64,000 bases of DNA. Origin: Desulfotomaculum sp. (GTDB taxonomy: Bacteria > Bacillota > Desulfotomaculia > Desulfotomaculales > Desulfallaceae). Location: assembly GCA_016841675.1 (NCBI GenBank), contig JAENYQ010000004.1, positions 51,471-115,470 on the forward strand, in the 5' to 3' direction. Below, piece by piece: positions 41,553 through 50,976 of the stretch (position 1 is its first letter; the number at the start of each line of letters is the position of its first letter). The translations under genes and the position numbers were made by a program. The notes below the pieces were generated by a model. The model was not told the DNA's origin, did no database searches, and was given only the letters and a program-made list of their open reading frames with translations.

Positions 41553-42269
41553 TCATTTATTTGCCCTTTTCACGTAAGCGGATCTAATCTTATAAACCAG
41601 GAATTCTTTTACCCCTAAATGCTTTCTGACCAGTTGGGGACGCTCCGCCATGAATTGTTCATCCTTTTTGATGGAACTCAATCCGAATCCCGCATAATCC
41701 GCTATCACATAATTGATGTACTTCCTCTTAATATTTTTGCTGCCGAAGCATTTTAAGTTCAGTGCGAAATCGGCTTTAGTCTTGTACCTTAAATCAAATT
41801 TGCCCACCACATCAAAAATGCTTTTCTCATAAAATATAGCCTGGTGGCATATATTTCTTTTGTTTAATTTGCTCTTGTTGAAGGGTCCGTCATAAACCCT
41901 GTTTTGGTCCAGTCGGTACACGTTGCCGTAAACAAAATACGAGCTACCCACAGGCATAGCCGGCTTAATTTTCTCCAAAATACCATCTCTTAATTGATCC
42001 CCGGCACCCAGGAAATACAGGTACTTACCCGCCGCCACGTCAACTCCCTTGTTCATGGCGTCATAAACACCGTTGTCCCGCTCAGCGATCAATTTTATTT
42101 CGGCAGCGTATTCTTTAATTGTTTCCAGGGTGCCGTCGTCCGACAGGCCGTCCACAATAATGTACTCAAACAGATCTTTGTTTTGTGCCAACACTGTTTT
42201 TATAGTTGCTGCAATGGTTGATTCGCAATTATATGTGGGGGTAATAATGGAAAATAGTTTTCCTTTCAG
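41553..42269 (-). CDS. Glycosyltransferase family 2 (WcaA-like)
   Basis: About 239 residues if started at a CTG at 42269, which has GGAGG 7 bases upstream. An ATG at 42332 adds 21 codons but overlaps the gene before by 38 bases, so the start is unresolved. GT-A fold with FSIITPTYNCESTIAATI, IIVDGLSDDGTLETI, the DNGVYDAMNKG motif, and GAGD/ICHQAIFYEK, close to WcaA-type transferases of colanic-acid-like loci. Adjacent to GDP-fucose synthase, so fucose is a candidate donor. Confidence 0.83.
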   Translation of the reverse strand: MKGKLFSIITPTYNCESTIAATIKTVLAQNKDLFEYIIVDGLSDDGTLETIKEYAAEIKLIAERDNGVYDAMNKGVDVAAGKYLYFLGAGDQLRDGILEKIKPAMPVGSSYFVYGNVYRLDQNRVYDGPFNKSKLNKRNICHQAIFYEKSIFDVVGKFDLRYKTKADFALNLKCFGSKNIKRKYINYVIADYAGFGLSSIKKDEQFMAERPQLVRKHLGVKEFLVYKIRSAYVKRANK

Positions 42270-42294
42270 AATCCCGCCTCCAGTAGAATAATAT

Positions 42295-43251
42295 TCAACC
42301 CCGGTCAGGGAGGTTTTCCGTGTACCATGCATATGTCTTTTTTATTCCCTCTGCCAGCGGTGTTTTGGCCTGCCAGCCCAGTCGCTGTGCCCTGGAAACG
42401 TCCAGCAGTTTGCGCGGGGTTCCATCCGGCCTGTCCGGGTTATATTTCATTGTCCCGCTATACCCGATGATATCACTGATCATTTCGGCTAACTGCTTTA
42501 TGGTTAGGTCTTCCCCCGTCCCGATGTTGATTAAAGGACCGGTATTTTGACAATTATAGTGGCGCATGAGGAAAACGCTGGCCTCGGCCAAGTCGTCCAC
42601 GTATAAAAATTCCCTTCTCGGCCGGCCGGTACCCCAGATTTCCACTTCCGGCTTATTCTGTATCTTAGCCTCATGAAATTTTCTGATCAGGGCCGGCAGA
42701 ACATGGGCGCTGTCCAGGTCAAAGTTATCATTGGGCCCGTAAAGGTTCGTGGGCATCACCGGGATAAAGTTGGTGCCGTACTGCCTGTTGTAAGCCTGGC
42801 ACATTTTAATCCCCGCAATCTTGGCCACGGCGTAGGGCTCGTTGGTGGACTCCAATGGCCCGGTCAGCAAGCAATCTTCCTGCATGGGCTGGGGGGCAAA
42901 TTTTGGATAAATACAGGAACTGCCAATGAAAAGCAGCTTTTTGACCTCGTAACGGTAAGCCTCGTGGATGACATTGTTTTGAATGGCCAGGTTTTGATAA
43001 ATAAAATCCGCTGGAAAGTTACTATTGGCCTGTATTCCCCCCACCCTGGCCGCGGCCAGAAAGACGTAATCCGGCTTTTCCAGGGCGAAGTATTCCTTCA
43101 CTCCCCGCTGGTCCGTCAAGTCCAGTTCCTGGCTGGTTCGACAGGTCAAATTGGTATACCCGCTTTTTTCAAGTTTTCTCTTGATCGCCGAACCCACCAA
43201 CCCCCGGTGCCCGGCAATATAAATTTTAGCAGTGAAATCCAATTTATTCAC
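42295..43251 (-). CDS. fcl: GDP-L-fucose synthase
   Basis: A 318-residue SDR: AGHRGLVGSAIKR (NAD(P) motif), AARVGGIQANSNFPADF, SSCIYPKFAPQPM, catalytic YAVAK (YxxxK) at about 142, MPTNLYGPNDNFDL and PRREFLYVDDLAEA. It epimerises and reduces GDP-4-keto-6-deoxy-mannose to GDP-L-fucose. Gmd at 48310 and ManC at 49411 complete the pathway from mannose-1-phosphate. Length and motifs are fully normal. Confidence 0.95.
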   Translation of the reverse strand: MNKLDFTAKIYIAGHRGLVGSAIKRKLEKSGYTNLTCRTSQELDLTDQRGVKEYFALEKPDYVFLAAARVGGIQANSNFPADFIYQNLAIQNNVIHEAYRYEVKKLLFIGSSCIYPKFAPQPMQEDCLLTGPLESTNEPYAVAKIAGIKMCQAYNRQYGTNFIPVMPTNLYGPNDNFDLDSAHVLPALIRKFHEAKIQNKPEVEIWGTGRPRREFLYVDDLAEASVFLMRHYNCQNTGPLINIGTGEDLTIKQLAEMISDIIGYSGTMKYNPDRPDGTPRKLLDVSRAQRLGWQAKTPLAEGIKKTYAWYTENLPDRG

Positions 43252-43259
43252 CCTCGTGT

Positions 43260-44378
43260 CTATTCGCCCAGTTTGTCATAGATAGCGCCAGTTTCCCGGG
43301 CACATCTTTCCCAACTGAACATTTTTTCATGCTGATACCCTTTTTTGACCAAGCTTTCCCTTAGCTCTTCATCGTAAAGCACCATTTCCAGTGCCCGCGC
43401 TATATCTTCCGGCTGGCGGGGATTAAATAAAACCCCCGCTTCTCCCACAATTTCGGGAATGGAACCGGCATTGCTGGCTGCGACAGGGCAACCGTAATGC
43501 ATGGCCTCCAAGGGAGGGATGCCAAAGCCCTCGTGAAGAGACGGGTAAACAAAACAGGCGGCATTCTTATATAAATTAATTAAAACCTCGTCATCGCCGG
43601 TTATTTGATTAACTTTTTCATGTACCTTTAATTCCTCAAGTTCTCTGCGTTCGGCCGGAGTAATCTTTTCTCCGCCAAAGACCACTAGCTGAAAGTCTGA
43701 CATTATTCTTCTATTTAAGGCGTATGCCTGGATGAAATGAACAAAATTTTTGTATCCCCGCCGGTTACCGACATAAAGAATGTAGGGCTTTTGAATTATT
43801 GCCTCATAACCACCCGGGTCATGCACCAATGAGTTAGCCAAATAGACGACAAAGACCTTTTGCTCGTCAATACCCAGCATATTGATTAAATCCCGCTTGG
43901 TAGATTCGGAAATGGCGATGACAGCGTCCGCGCTTTCCACTGCCAGTTTTTTTGATCTGGATGTAGTGTCATCTGCCAGAAACAACTGTGGATAAAGTTC
44001 ATGAATCATGTCAAAAACAGTGATCACTTGCCTTCCCTTGAACCGTTTTGCCCCGGTGTGGTAATAAGTGGGATGATAAATATCGTATCTATTTTGGCAC
44101 AGCCTGAACCAGCCGTTAAAAAGATTTTTATTCACTAAACCCAGTACCTGCCACGCACGCCCGGTCCTGGGCAGGTCCGGAATTTTTTTTCCCCGCACCA
44201 AGAGATCCTCGCCGGATAGTTTTTCCAGCCCGTATTCATTTTTAATCAGCCCTGCCCAAACCTCGGCCCGGAACAACCGGCTTTCAGTACCTCTTTTGAT
44301 TAACTCATAAAAGTACCGGGAAACGCCCCCGTATTTCTGCATCGTCCAGATTTGGTAGTCATATAATACCCGGAGCAT
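43260..44378 (-). CDS. Glycosyltransferase family 4 (GT1-like)
   Basis: About 372 residues from the ATG at 44378 with GGGGGG upstream. Early motif YDYQIWTMQKYGGVSRYFYEL is typical of mannosyl- or rhamnosyltransferases of this class. C-terminal features: YVGNRRGYKNFVHFIQAY, FVYPSLHEGFGIPPLEAMHYGCPVAASNAGSIPEIVGEAG with donor-binding Glu. The gene ends 8 bases before the GDP-fucose synthase start and overlaps the gene before by 20 bases. Confidence 0.9.
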   Translation of the reverse strand: MLRVLYDYQIWTMQKYGGVSRYFYELIKRGTESRLFRAEVWAGLIKNEYGLEKLSGEDLLVRGKKIPDLPRTGRAWQVLGLVNKNLFNGWFRLCQNRYDIYHPTYYHTGAKRFKGRQVITVFDMIHELYPQLFLADDTTSRSKKLAVESADAVIAISESTKRDLINMLGIDEQKVFVVYLANSLVHDPGGYEAIIQKPYILYVGNRRGYKNFVHFIQAYALNRRIMSDFQLVVFGGEKITPAERRELEELKVHEKVNQITGDDEVLINLYKNAACFVYPSLHEGFGIPPLEAMHYGCPVAASNAGSIPEIVGEAGVLFNPRQPEDIARALEMVLYDEELRESLVKKGYQHEKMFSWERCARETGAIYDKLGE

Positions 44379-45354
44379 ACCCACCCCCCAATTGCACCAT
44401 TTTTAAATCTTCCCTGACCATTTCCTCAATAATCCCGGGCAGGTCTTTTGACGTATTCCAGCCCAGCCTGTTTTTAATCTTATGGTTGTCACCGCACAAA
44501 GGAACCTCTTCGGCCTCCCGGTAAAACATCCGGTCAGTCACCACATGTTCTCTATAATCCAAATGCAGCATGGAAAAAGTGGTCTTTATAAAATCCAACA
44601 CTGTATGAGTTTTACCGGTGGCGACGATATAGTCGTCGGGCAGATCCTGCTGCATCATCAACCACATGGCCCGCACATAATCCGGGGCGTAACCCCAATC
44701 ACGCCGGGCGTGTAGGTTGCCCAAAACGAGTTTTTGTTCCTGTCCCGCTTTGATTCTGGCGGCAGTGGATGTAATTTTTCTGGTTACGAATTCAAAACCC
44801 CGTCTCGGTGATTCATGGTTATACAGGATGCCGGCACAAATAAAAATGCCGTATCTTTTTCTATATATTTTGGCTAAACAATAGCCTGCAAGTTTTGAAA
44901 TACCGTACATTGAACGCGGGCTGAACGAAGTAGACTCGTTCTGGGGAAAAGTGTCGATGTAGCCGAACATTTCACTGGAGCCGGCAAAATAGACCCTGCA
45001 CGAGGGGACCACTTCCCGGACTGCTTCCAGCAGATAATGAGTTCCGTTAAAATTGGTGGTTACAATGGATGATTCATCCAAGCCATCGTTAACAAAGCTT
45101 ACGGCAGCCAAATGGTAGCACTCATGGGGTCGCACATCTCTTATAACCTTGTAAAGGGAAAGCTGATTCTCCAGGGATGCACCATGCAGGTAGATTCTAT
45201 CCCGCAAATGGGCTATATTCCTCAACCGGTGACCGTAATCCTCAAAGGATACTTTGCGTATAGTTCCGTGCACCTCGTAGCCTTTTTCCAGCAACAGTTC
45301 CGCCAGGTAAGAACCATCCTGGCCGCTGATCCCCGTAATCAGGGCTTTTTTCAT
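44359..45354 (-). CDS. GDP-mannose 4,6-dehydratase-like SDR (Gmd paralogue)
   Basis: About 331 residues from the ATG at 45354, with GGGGGA upstream. NAD motif TGISGQDGSYLAELL and extended-SDR motifs AGSSEMFG, YGISK (YxxxK) and NHESPRRGFEFVTRKIT match the Gmd family, but it is clearly divergent from the canonical Gmd at 48310. It may make a different 6-deoxy sugar or act on another GDP-sugar (for example a heptose); RmdA/DmhA-type activity is speculative. Confidence 0.84.
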   Translation of the reverse strand: MKKALITGISGQDGSYLAELLLEKGYEVHGTIRKVSFEDYGHRLRNIAHLRDRIYLHGASLENQLSLYKVIRDVRPHECYHLAAVSFVNDGLDESSIVTTNFNGTHYLLEAVREVVPSCRVYFAGSSEMFGYIDTFPQNESTSFSPRSMYGISKLAGYCLAKIYRKRYGIFICAGILYNHESPRRGFEFVTRKITSTAARIKAGQEQKLVLGNLHARRDWGYAPDYVRAMWLMMQQDLPDDYIVATGKTHTVLDFIKTTFSMLHLDYREHVVTDRMFYREAEEVPLCGDNHKIKNRLGWNTSKDLPGIIEEMVREDLKMVQLGGGYAPGII

Positions 45355-45424
45355 TTTACATATGTCCCCCAACCCGTATTTTTTAATGCTAATAAGATCA
45401 CGGGCTTGATTAATGAGTTAATTG

Positions 45425-46126
45425 TTAATTGTTTATTATCACTGCAAAAAATACCGGGTGTAAAATTTGCGGGTTTATATTTCTGTTCATCCTGCGGGTA
45501 AATCTAACATACCTCCAGAACAAAGCCCTGATCACTTTTTTTATATACTCCTTCCACCCGCCAAACACATACTCTTCGAAGCCATGGAAGCAGATGTTTC
45601 TAAAGCCGGCCGTTATCAGAACCTGCTGCAGGCTGTGCTCAATATACCCAACTTCGTGGGTAATGTCATTGTACCTGTGCAGGTAACCATCAGGTGCTTG
45701 TAGATTGGGTACTTGAATAATTAAAACTCCGGCCTCTTTTAGTGTTGATTTGATGGCCTTTAAAAATTCGATGGTATGCTCCTTTTTTATATGTTCAAGA
45801 ACATCAAGAAGCGTGATCAGGTCAAATTCATCTTTTTTTTCCTGAAGCCATTCCGTAGAATTATCAACCAGCATACAATTCAAACCAAGGGATGAACAAA
45901 AACCAACTGTACTGGGAGAGATATCTAGGCCAAGGTATTTTTCATACCCCCAGGTTTTCATGCAGGAAAGCATTTCCCCCCTCCCGACGCCGATATCCAG
46001 AACCCTGGCATTTTTATCGGTGGGGAAATACGACCGGTAATTTTTTTCAAATTGGATTAACTTTAATGATGCCTGTTCGTGCCTGCCAAAAGCATTTTCA
46101 ATATATGTGTCAAAGATCTCTTTCAT
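45425..46126 (-). CDS. Class I SAM-dependent methyltransferase
   Basis: A 233-residue methyltransferase with SAM-binding ARVLDIGVGRGEMLSCM, YLGLDISPSTVGFC, LITLLDVLEHIKKE and a C-terminal helical segment. The start overlaps the stop of the next gene upstream by 4 bases (ATGA). It lies between the Gmd paralogue and a second methyltransferase, so it probably O-methylates a sugar of the repeat unit; target unknown. Confidence 0.9.
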   Translation of the reverse strand: MKEIFDTYIENAFGRHEQASLKLIQFEKNYRSYFPTDKNARVLDIGVGRGEMLSCMKTWGYEKYLGLDISPSTVGFCSSLGLNCMLVDNSTEWLQEKKDEFDLITLLDVLEHIKKEHTIEFLKAIKSTLKEAGVLIIQVPNLQAPDGYLHRYNDITHEVGYIEHSLQQVLITAGFRNICFHGFEEYVFGGWKEYIKKVIRALFWRYVRFTRRMNRNINPQILHPVFFAVIINN

Positions 46127-46962
46127 CCGGTTTCCCTTTCCTCCGTAATGGCTTCTGAAACGGGGCTCAACTTGTTATAGCTTAGATTTATTTTAGAATC
46201 CGGTATGGTTCTGGAAGGCAGGCACCGGTTAACATAATAAAATAGTATTTTATTAAACCTTTTTAACAGCTTTAGTTTCCACCGGGGAAATCTTTTTTCT
46301 GTAAAACAGTGCAGCGAGCGCCCGTCGGTCCAAAGATGCAAGTTGAATTGTTTTGCCATCCAGTACAGCGTTTTCACATTATAAAACGAAACATGTTGGC
46401 CCGTGTTAAATACGTAATAGCGCCAATGGTCCGGGTGCGGAATATGATTCCCGTACAGCTCAGTAGTAAATAAAATGTTTTTGTTTTTTAAGTAATTAAA
46501 CATTTCTTCCATTGTTTTCAGCGGGTCATCGAAATGCTCGAAAACCTCAATAGCAGTAGCTCCGTCATATACCGGTAATTTTTTGGCTTCAAAGCCACGG
46601 GCAAATAAGTTTTCAGCATACTTATCAAATGAGTAAAAATCAAAACCCACGTCCCGCATTAACCTGGTAAAAATGCCATGTCCTCCCCCATAATCTATAA
46701 ACTTGCCTGCTCTGAAAAAAAGGAAATACATGAATACAGAAGCAGTTTTGCTTATGTTAATGTTACGGGAAAATATACCTGTATCTGCAGCACTGGTAGC
46801 AGAAGAATAAGCTTCATCAAGCCAGTAGGGCTTCTCCGTTTGCAGTAACGCACAATTTCCACAAACAAAGTATTTTACGTTATATTTACCCAGTACCGGG
46901 TGCGAAAAAACATATTCCAGCGAATTACCGCATAACCTACATTGTTCTTGCAGTTGTTTCAA
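46123..46962 (-). CDS. Methyltransferase with N-terminal zinc-ribbon-like motif
   Basis: A 279-residue protein from a TTG at 46962 (GGGAG upstream). N-terminal CRLCGNSLEYVF and CGNCALLQTEKPYW form a two-CxxC metal site, typical of C-methyltransferases and their relatives acting on nucleotide sugars. A divergent SAM-binding region (FIDYGGGHGIFTRLM, EVFEHFDDPL) follows. The glycine motif is altered (DYGGGHG), which is still acceptable. Probable methylation of a sugar or nucleotide sugar. Confidence 0.84.
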   Translation of the reverse strand: MKQLQEQCRLCGNSLEYVFSHPVLGKYNVKYFVCGNCALLQTEKPYWLDEAYSSATSAADTGIFSRNINISKTASVFMYFLFFRAGKFIDYGGGHGIFTRLMRDVGFDFYSFDKYAENLFARGFEAKKLPVYDGATAIEVFEHFDDPLKTMEEMFNYLKNKNILFTTELYGNHIPHPDHWRYYVFNTGQHVSFYNVKTLYWMAKQFNLHLWTDGRSLHCFTEKRFPRWKLKLLKRFNKILFYYVNRCLPSRTIPDSKINLSYNKLSPVSEAITEERETG

Positions 46963-46966
46963 GCTC

Positions 46967-48301
46967 TTACTCCCTTTTTAAACAAAAATAAGTTTGCACC
47001 GGCGCCAAAACTGCTCCTAAGGATATGGACACAATGGAACCCAAAATAACACCACTGGTACCCAGCGCTATATTTTGGGCCAAGTAAATAGACAGGGGGA
47101 TATTGATTAAACCCGCCAATATAGCACTGCACATCTGAAGGTTTATGTTACCAATACCATTGAGGAAACAGGCAAAGATATTACTCCACATTAATACGAT
47201 GACATACAACCCCATTAGCACAACTAGTAAATAATCGACGTTCAGACCATTACCCAGCCATAAAAAGATTATTTTTTCAGCCCCGATGACCAGGATGCCC
47301 ACGCCCAAAACCATAGGTATCATCAGCAGCAGTAACTTTCTTAATGCGGCTTTGATCCAGGGATAGTCTTTATTGACATTAGCCTCGGTAAAAGCAGACC
47401 AAAAGGGGGTCAACAGGATCCCGTGGGCGATGGTGAATACACTGAACAGTTTAAAAACCACCTGATAGGGTACAACATGTTCCGGGCCCAGCACCTGGGT
47501 TATGATCAAATTGTCAGTGGTAAGAATAACCAATACAGCTATTTTAATAACAAAGAATTTAATACCCAGGTTAAATAATTCCGAACAATATCTCCCATCC
47601 ACGGTGCGCCAAGAGGGACTGGTTTCCCTGTACCTGGTTGCGAACAATACAATATTGAATAAAAAAGCCACCGCCACGGTGATTAAACCGTATAAAAAAC
47701 CCACGGCATTTAAACTGCCGTCACCGGATTTAGCCCATAAGGACAGGGCAATAAAGATCAGTATATTGGTGATTAAAGTCATAAACGCGGGAACCGCTGC
47801 GTCCTGGTAGGCTAATGCCACCGATTTAATTAGGAAAAACAAAAAGTTAAGCAGATATAATACAATTAGGCAGCCGCATAACAGACTGAGCTGGTTTTCA
47901 TGCACTGCATTGCTGTTAAATATTACCTCCCAACTAATCCATGGAGAAACCTTGATAAAAATTAAACCGGTTAAAGCAACAAATATCCCGATAATTACGT
48001 ACGCTGTGCTAACAAATATTTTTCCGGTTTCCTGATTCCCCCGGGCCAGGGATTCGGCCAGCTTGTTCCTTAAGCCATTGCCCATTCCCAGGTCGAAGAG
48101 GTTGATCCAGGCAAGAATCGACAACAGGATTAGCCATATTCCATAAAGCTCTTCATCCAGTAAATTATAAGTAACCCTGACAATGCCAAAGCTCAGTAAT
48201 ACCGTCAGGCTTCTGCCGATTAAAATATAAACAACGTTCCTTTTGGCCTTCGCCGTTCTGCCACTGCCCAAAGCCAGTGTTCTTTTTAATCTGTTTATCA
48301 T
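46967..48301 (-). CDS. Wzx-type polysaccharide flippase (second Wzx)
   Basis: A 444-residue protein with about 12 membrane helices; begins VVYILIGRSLTVLLSFGIVRVTYNLLDEELYGIWLILLSILAWINLFDLGMGNGLRN is recognisable as the Wzx/PST family. It lies four bases from the methyltransferase gene and eight from gmd, so it is in the GDP-sugar segment. Its presence beside a different flippase at 35476 suggests two substrates. Confidence 0.9.
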   Translation of the reverse strand: MINRLKRTLALGSGRTAKAKRNVVYILIGRSLTVLLSFGIVRVTYNLLDEELYGIWLILLSILAWINLFDLGMGNGLRNKLAESLARGNQETGKIFVSTAYVIIGIFVALTGLIFIKVSPWISWEVIFNSNAVHENQLSLLCGCLIVLYLLNFLFFLIKSVALAYQDAAVPAFMTLITNILIFIALSLWAKSGDGSLNAVGFLYGLITVAVAFLFNIVLFATRYRETSPSWRTVDGRYCSELFNLGIKFFVIKIAVLVILTTDNLIITQVLGPEHVVPYQVVFKLFSVFTIAHGILLTPFWSAFTEANVNKDYPWIKAALRKLLLLMIPMVLGVGILVIGAEKIIFLWLGNGLNVDYLLVVLMGLYVIVLMWSNIFACFLNGIGNINLQMCSAILAGLINIPLSIYLAQNIALGTSGVILGSIVSISLGAVLAPVQTYFCLKRE

Positions 48302-48309
48302 CTTAGTTG

Positions 48310-49398
48310 TTACTCATAATAACCGGGCACCAGGAAACCTTCCCTCTGGCAAAGCAGGTCTTTTTCTGCTTCGGCCAGATCCGCTTGCACCATGGTTTGC
48401 ACTAATTCCCGGAACGAAACCTTTGGCACCCAGCCCAGTATGCTCCTGGCCTTGGCGGGATCCCCCAGCAACATATCCACTTCTGTAGGCCTGAAATATT
48501 TAGGGTCCACCTCCACCAGTGTCTTTCCGGACACCCTATCAATGCCTTTCTCTTCTCGCCCCCGGCCCCGCCACTGTATTTCCATGCCGGCTTCGATAAA
48601 GGCCCGGGTTACAAATTCCCGCACCGGGTGGTTTTCCCCGGTGGCGATTACGTAATCGTCCGGCTTTTCCTGTTGCAAAATGAGCCACATGGCCTCCACA
48701 TAGTCCGCGGCGTGTCCCCAGTCCCTCCTGGCGTCCAGGTTCCCCAGGTAAACCTTTTCCTGCAGCCCCAATTTAATTCGGGCCACGGCCCTGGTTATTT
48801 TCCTGGTAACAAAAGTCTCCCCCCGCAATGGGGACTCGTGGTTAAACAAAATGCCGTTGCAGCCAAAAATATTGTACGCCTCGCGATAGTTCACGGTAAT
48901 CCAGTAGGAGTATAGTTTGGCTGCGGCGTATGGGCTGCGGGGATAAAAGGGGGTTTTTTCCGTTTGGGGGGTTTCCTGCACCTTTCCGTACAGCTCGCTG
49001 GTGGATGCTTGATAAAATCTGGTCTTTTTGACCAAATCCAGAATTCTTATAGCTTCCAGCAACCTCAGTGCACCCAGGGCATCCGCATTGGCGGTATATT
49101 CCGGAGATTCAAAAGAAACCGCCACGTGGCTTTGGGCAGCCAGATTATAAATTTCGTCGGGCTGTATTTCCCGGATAATTCTAATCAGGTTAGTAGAATC
49201 GGTCAGGTCACCGTAATGCAAAAAAAAATTAACATCCTTTTCGTGCAAATCCCTGTAAATGTGGTCGATTCTGGCCGTGTTAAATAGTGATGACCTCCGT
49301 TTGATACCGTGCACCAGGTAACCCTTTTTCAACAAGAATTGGGCCAGGTAAGCCCCGTCCTGGCCGGTAACCCCGGTAATCAGCGCCACTTTTTTCAT
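48310..49398 (-). CDS. gmd: GDP-mannose 4,6-dehydratase
   Basis: A 362-residue SDR with [58 protein letters not shown] (YxxxK), [17 protein letters not shown] and [20 protein letters not shown]; all are hallmarks of Gmd. It converts GDP-D-mannose to GDP-4-keto-6-deoxy-mannose, feeding GDP-fucose synthase at 42295. Located next to manC. Length is standard. Confidence 0.97.
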   Translation of the reverse strand: MKKVALITGVTGQDGAYLAQFLLKKGYLVHGIKRRSSLFNTARIDHIYRDLHEKDVNFFLHYGDLTDSTNLIRIIREIQPDEIYNLAAQSHVAVSFESPEYTANADALGALRLLEAIRILDLVKKTRFYQASTSELYGKVQETPQTEKTPFYPRSPYAAAKLYSYWITVNYREAYNIFGCNGILFNHESPLRGETFVTRKITRAVARIKLGLQEKVYLGNLDARRDWGHAADYVEAMWLILQQEKPDDYVIATGENHPVREFVTRAFIEAGMEIQWRGRGREEKGIDRVSGKTLVEVDPKYFRPTEVDMLLGDPAKARSILGWVPKVSFRELVQTMVQADLAEAEKDLLCQREGFLVPGYYE

Positions 49399-49410
49399 TT
49401 TGTTGTTCCC

Positions 49411-50781
49411 CTAACACCTTCCAAAGTCATCATCAAGCCTGACTATATCGTCCTCCGCCAGGTACTGCCCCAGTTGAACTTCTATGACTTCCAACGGCAC
49501 CTTGCCCGGGTTGCCCAGCCTGTGTTTAAGTCCGGATTTAAAAAAAGTGCTCTCACCGCTGCGCACGATGTATTCTTCGCCTTCCACAGTCACCTTGGCC
49601 GTTCCGCTCACCACTATCCAGTGTTCACTGCGATGGTGGTGCAACTGATAACTTAACTTTTTCCCGGGGAGAACGGTAATCCGTTTTATTTTATAGAAAA
49701 GCCCTTCCTCCAATATCGTATAGGACCCCCAGGGCCTGTAAGTAGTCAGGTGAAAGTCTGCCCTGGTGTCGTTACTTGCTTTTAATCTTTCTACCACTAC
49801 CTTGACTTTTTGGGATTGTTCCCTTTTACAAATGAGCAAGGCATCCCTTTCATCAACAATGATTAAATCGTCGACACCTATTAATGCCACCGCTTTATCC
49901 GTACCGGTATAGATCAGGTTGTTGTCGGCATCAATTAGTATATCGCTGCCGAAGGAGATATTCCCCTTGCCGTCGGCGGCAAACTGATCATAAAAAGTAT
50001 CAAAACTGCCAAGGTCACTCCACTTGACATCCAGGGGAATAACCGCTACCCGTTGTGATTTTTCCATGATCCCGTAATCCATGGATATACTGGGCGTTCT
50101 TTGATAAGCCTCTTTAACGTCCACCGTCTGGAAAGCCTGGTAAACTTCCTCACAGTGTTTTCTTAATTCCATGGTAAAAAAATCCGCCCGAAACATAAAT
50201 ATGCCGCTGTTCCACAGGTAGCCCTGTTCCAGATAGGTTGACGCCCCTTGGATGTCCGGCTTTTCTTTAAATTCATCCACCTTATAACCCACTACCAACG
50301 ACGTTTGGGGTTTAATATAACCATAGCCGGTATGCGGTCTGCCCGGGCGAACACCATAGGTAACAATATAATTATCAACCAATTGTTTACCTTTATTGAT
50401 GGTGCACTGGAATTTACGCTCGTCTGCCATCAAATGATCCGACGGGAAAACCGCGATGATTTCGTTTCCATATTTTTTTATCTCTTTTACGCCGTAATAT
50501 ACGGCCGGAAGAGTATTTTTTCCCGCGGGCTCCACCAGGATTTGGCTTTCATCAAACTTGTAACCTAATTCTTCGATTTGGCCCAGAACCAAGAATTTAT
50601 AGTTACTATTTGTGACGATAAATATTTCCGACGGACCAGTTAACAAAAGGCACCTTTGTAAAGACATTTGAAAAATGGATCTGTCCATGTTTTTTAATTT
50701 TACAAATTGTTTGGGGAAGTTAGTTCTACTGATGGGCCACAATCTGGTGCCGCTGCCGCCGGCCAGGATGATCGCTTTAAC
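49411..50781 (-). CDS. manC: Mannose-1-phosphate guanylyltransferase / mannose-6-phosphate isomerase
   Basis: About 457 residues if it starts at 50781, where the sequence for KAIILAGGSGTRLWP (the nucleotide-binding signature) begins. Between the in-frame TAA at 50797 and this motif there is no ATG, GTG or TTG; the codon at the expected start is GTT, 7 bases after AGGGGG. A TTG at 50742 falls inside the motif and would give a broken enzyme. C-terminal half is a cupin isomerase (RPWGSYTILEEG, LHHHRSEHWIVVSG). It makes GDP-mannose for Gmd. The GTT may be a sequencing error or a rare start. Confidence 0.9.
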   Translation of the reverse strand, partial: VKAIILAGGSGTRLWPISRTNFPKQFVKLKNMDRSIFQMSLQRCLLLTGPSEIFIVTNSNYKFLVLGQIEELGYKFDESQILVEPAGKNTLPAVYYGVKEIKKYGNEIIAVFPSDHLMADERKFQCTINKGKQLVDNYIVTYGVRPGRPHTGYGYIKPQTSLVVGYKVDEFKEKPDIQGASTYLEQGYLWNSGIFMFRADFFTMELRKHCEEVYQAFQTVDVKEAYQRTPSISMDYGIMEKSQRVAVIPLDVKWSDLGSFDTFYDQFAADGKGNISFGSDILIDADNNLIYTGTDKAVALIGVDDLIIVDERDALLICKREQSQKVKVVVERLKASNDTRADFHLTTYRPWGSYTILEEGLFYKIKRITVLPGKKLSYQLHHHRSEHWIVVSGTAKVTVEGEEYIVRSGESTFFKSGLKHRLGNPGKVPLEVIEVQLGQYLAEDDIVRLDDDFGRC

Positions 50782-50976
50782 CTGCCGTACCCCCTTTTAC
50801 CTGGCCCAATCATAAGTATTTCTTGATTGGACGGGTCATTTTACGTTTTTCATTTATCCGCTGGTATCACCTCGGCGGCATGAATGTATCAAGAACTTAA
50901 AATTATATACAATTACCTTATGTCAACGATAAAAATATGACACCCGGATGGGTTGGTAGTTAATGGCAGGAACTAA

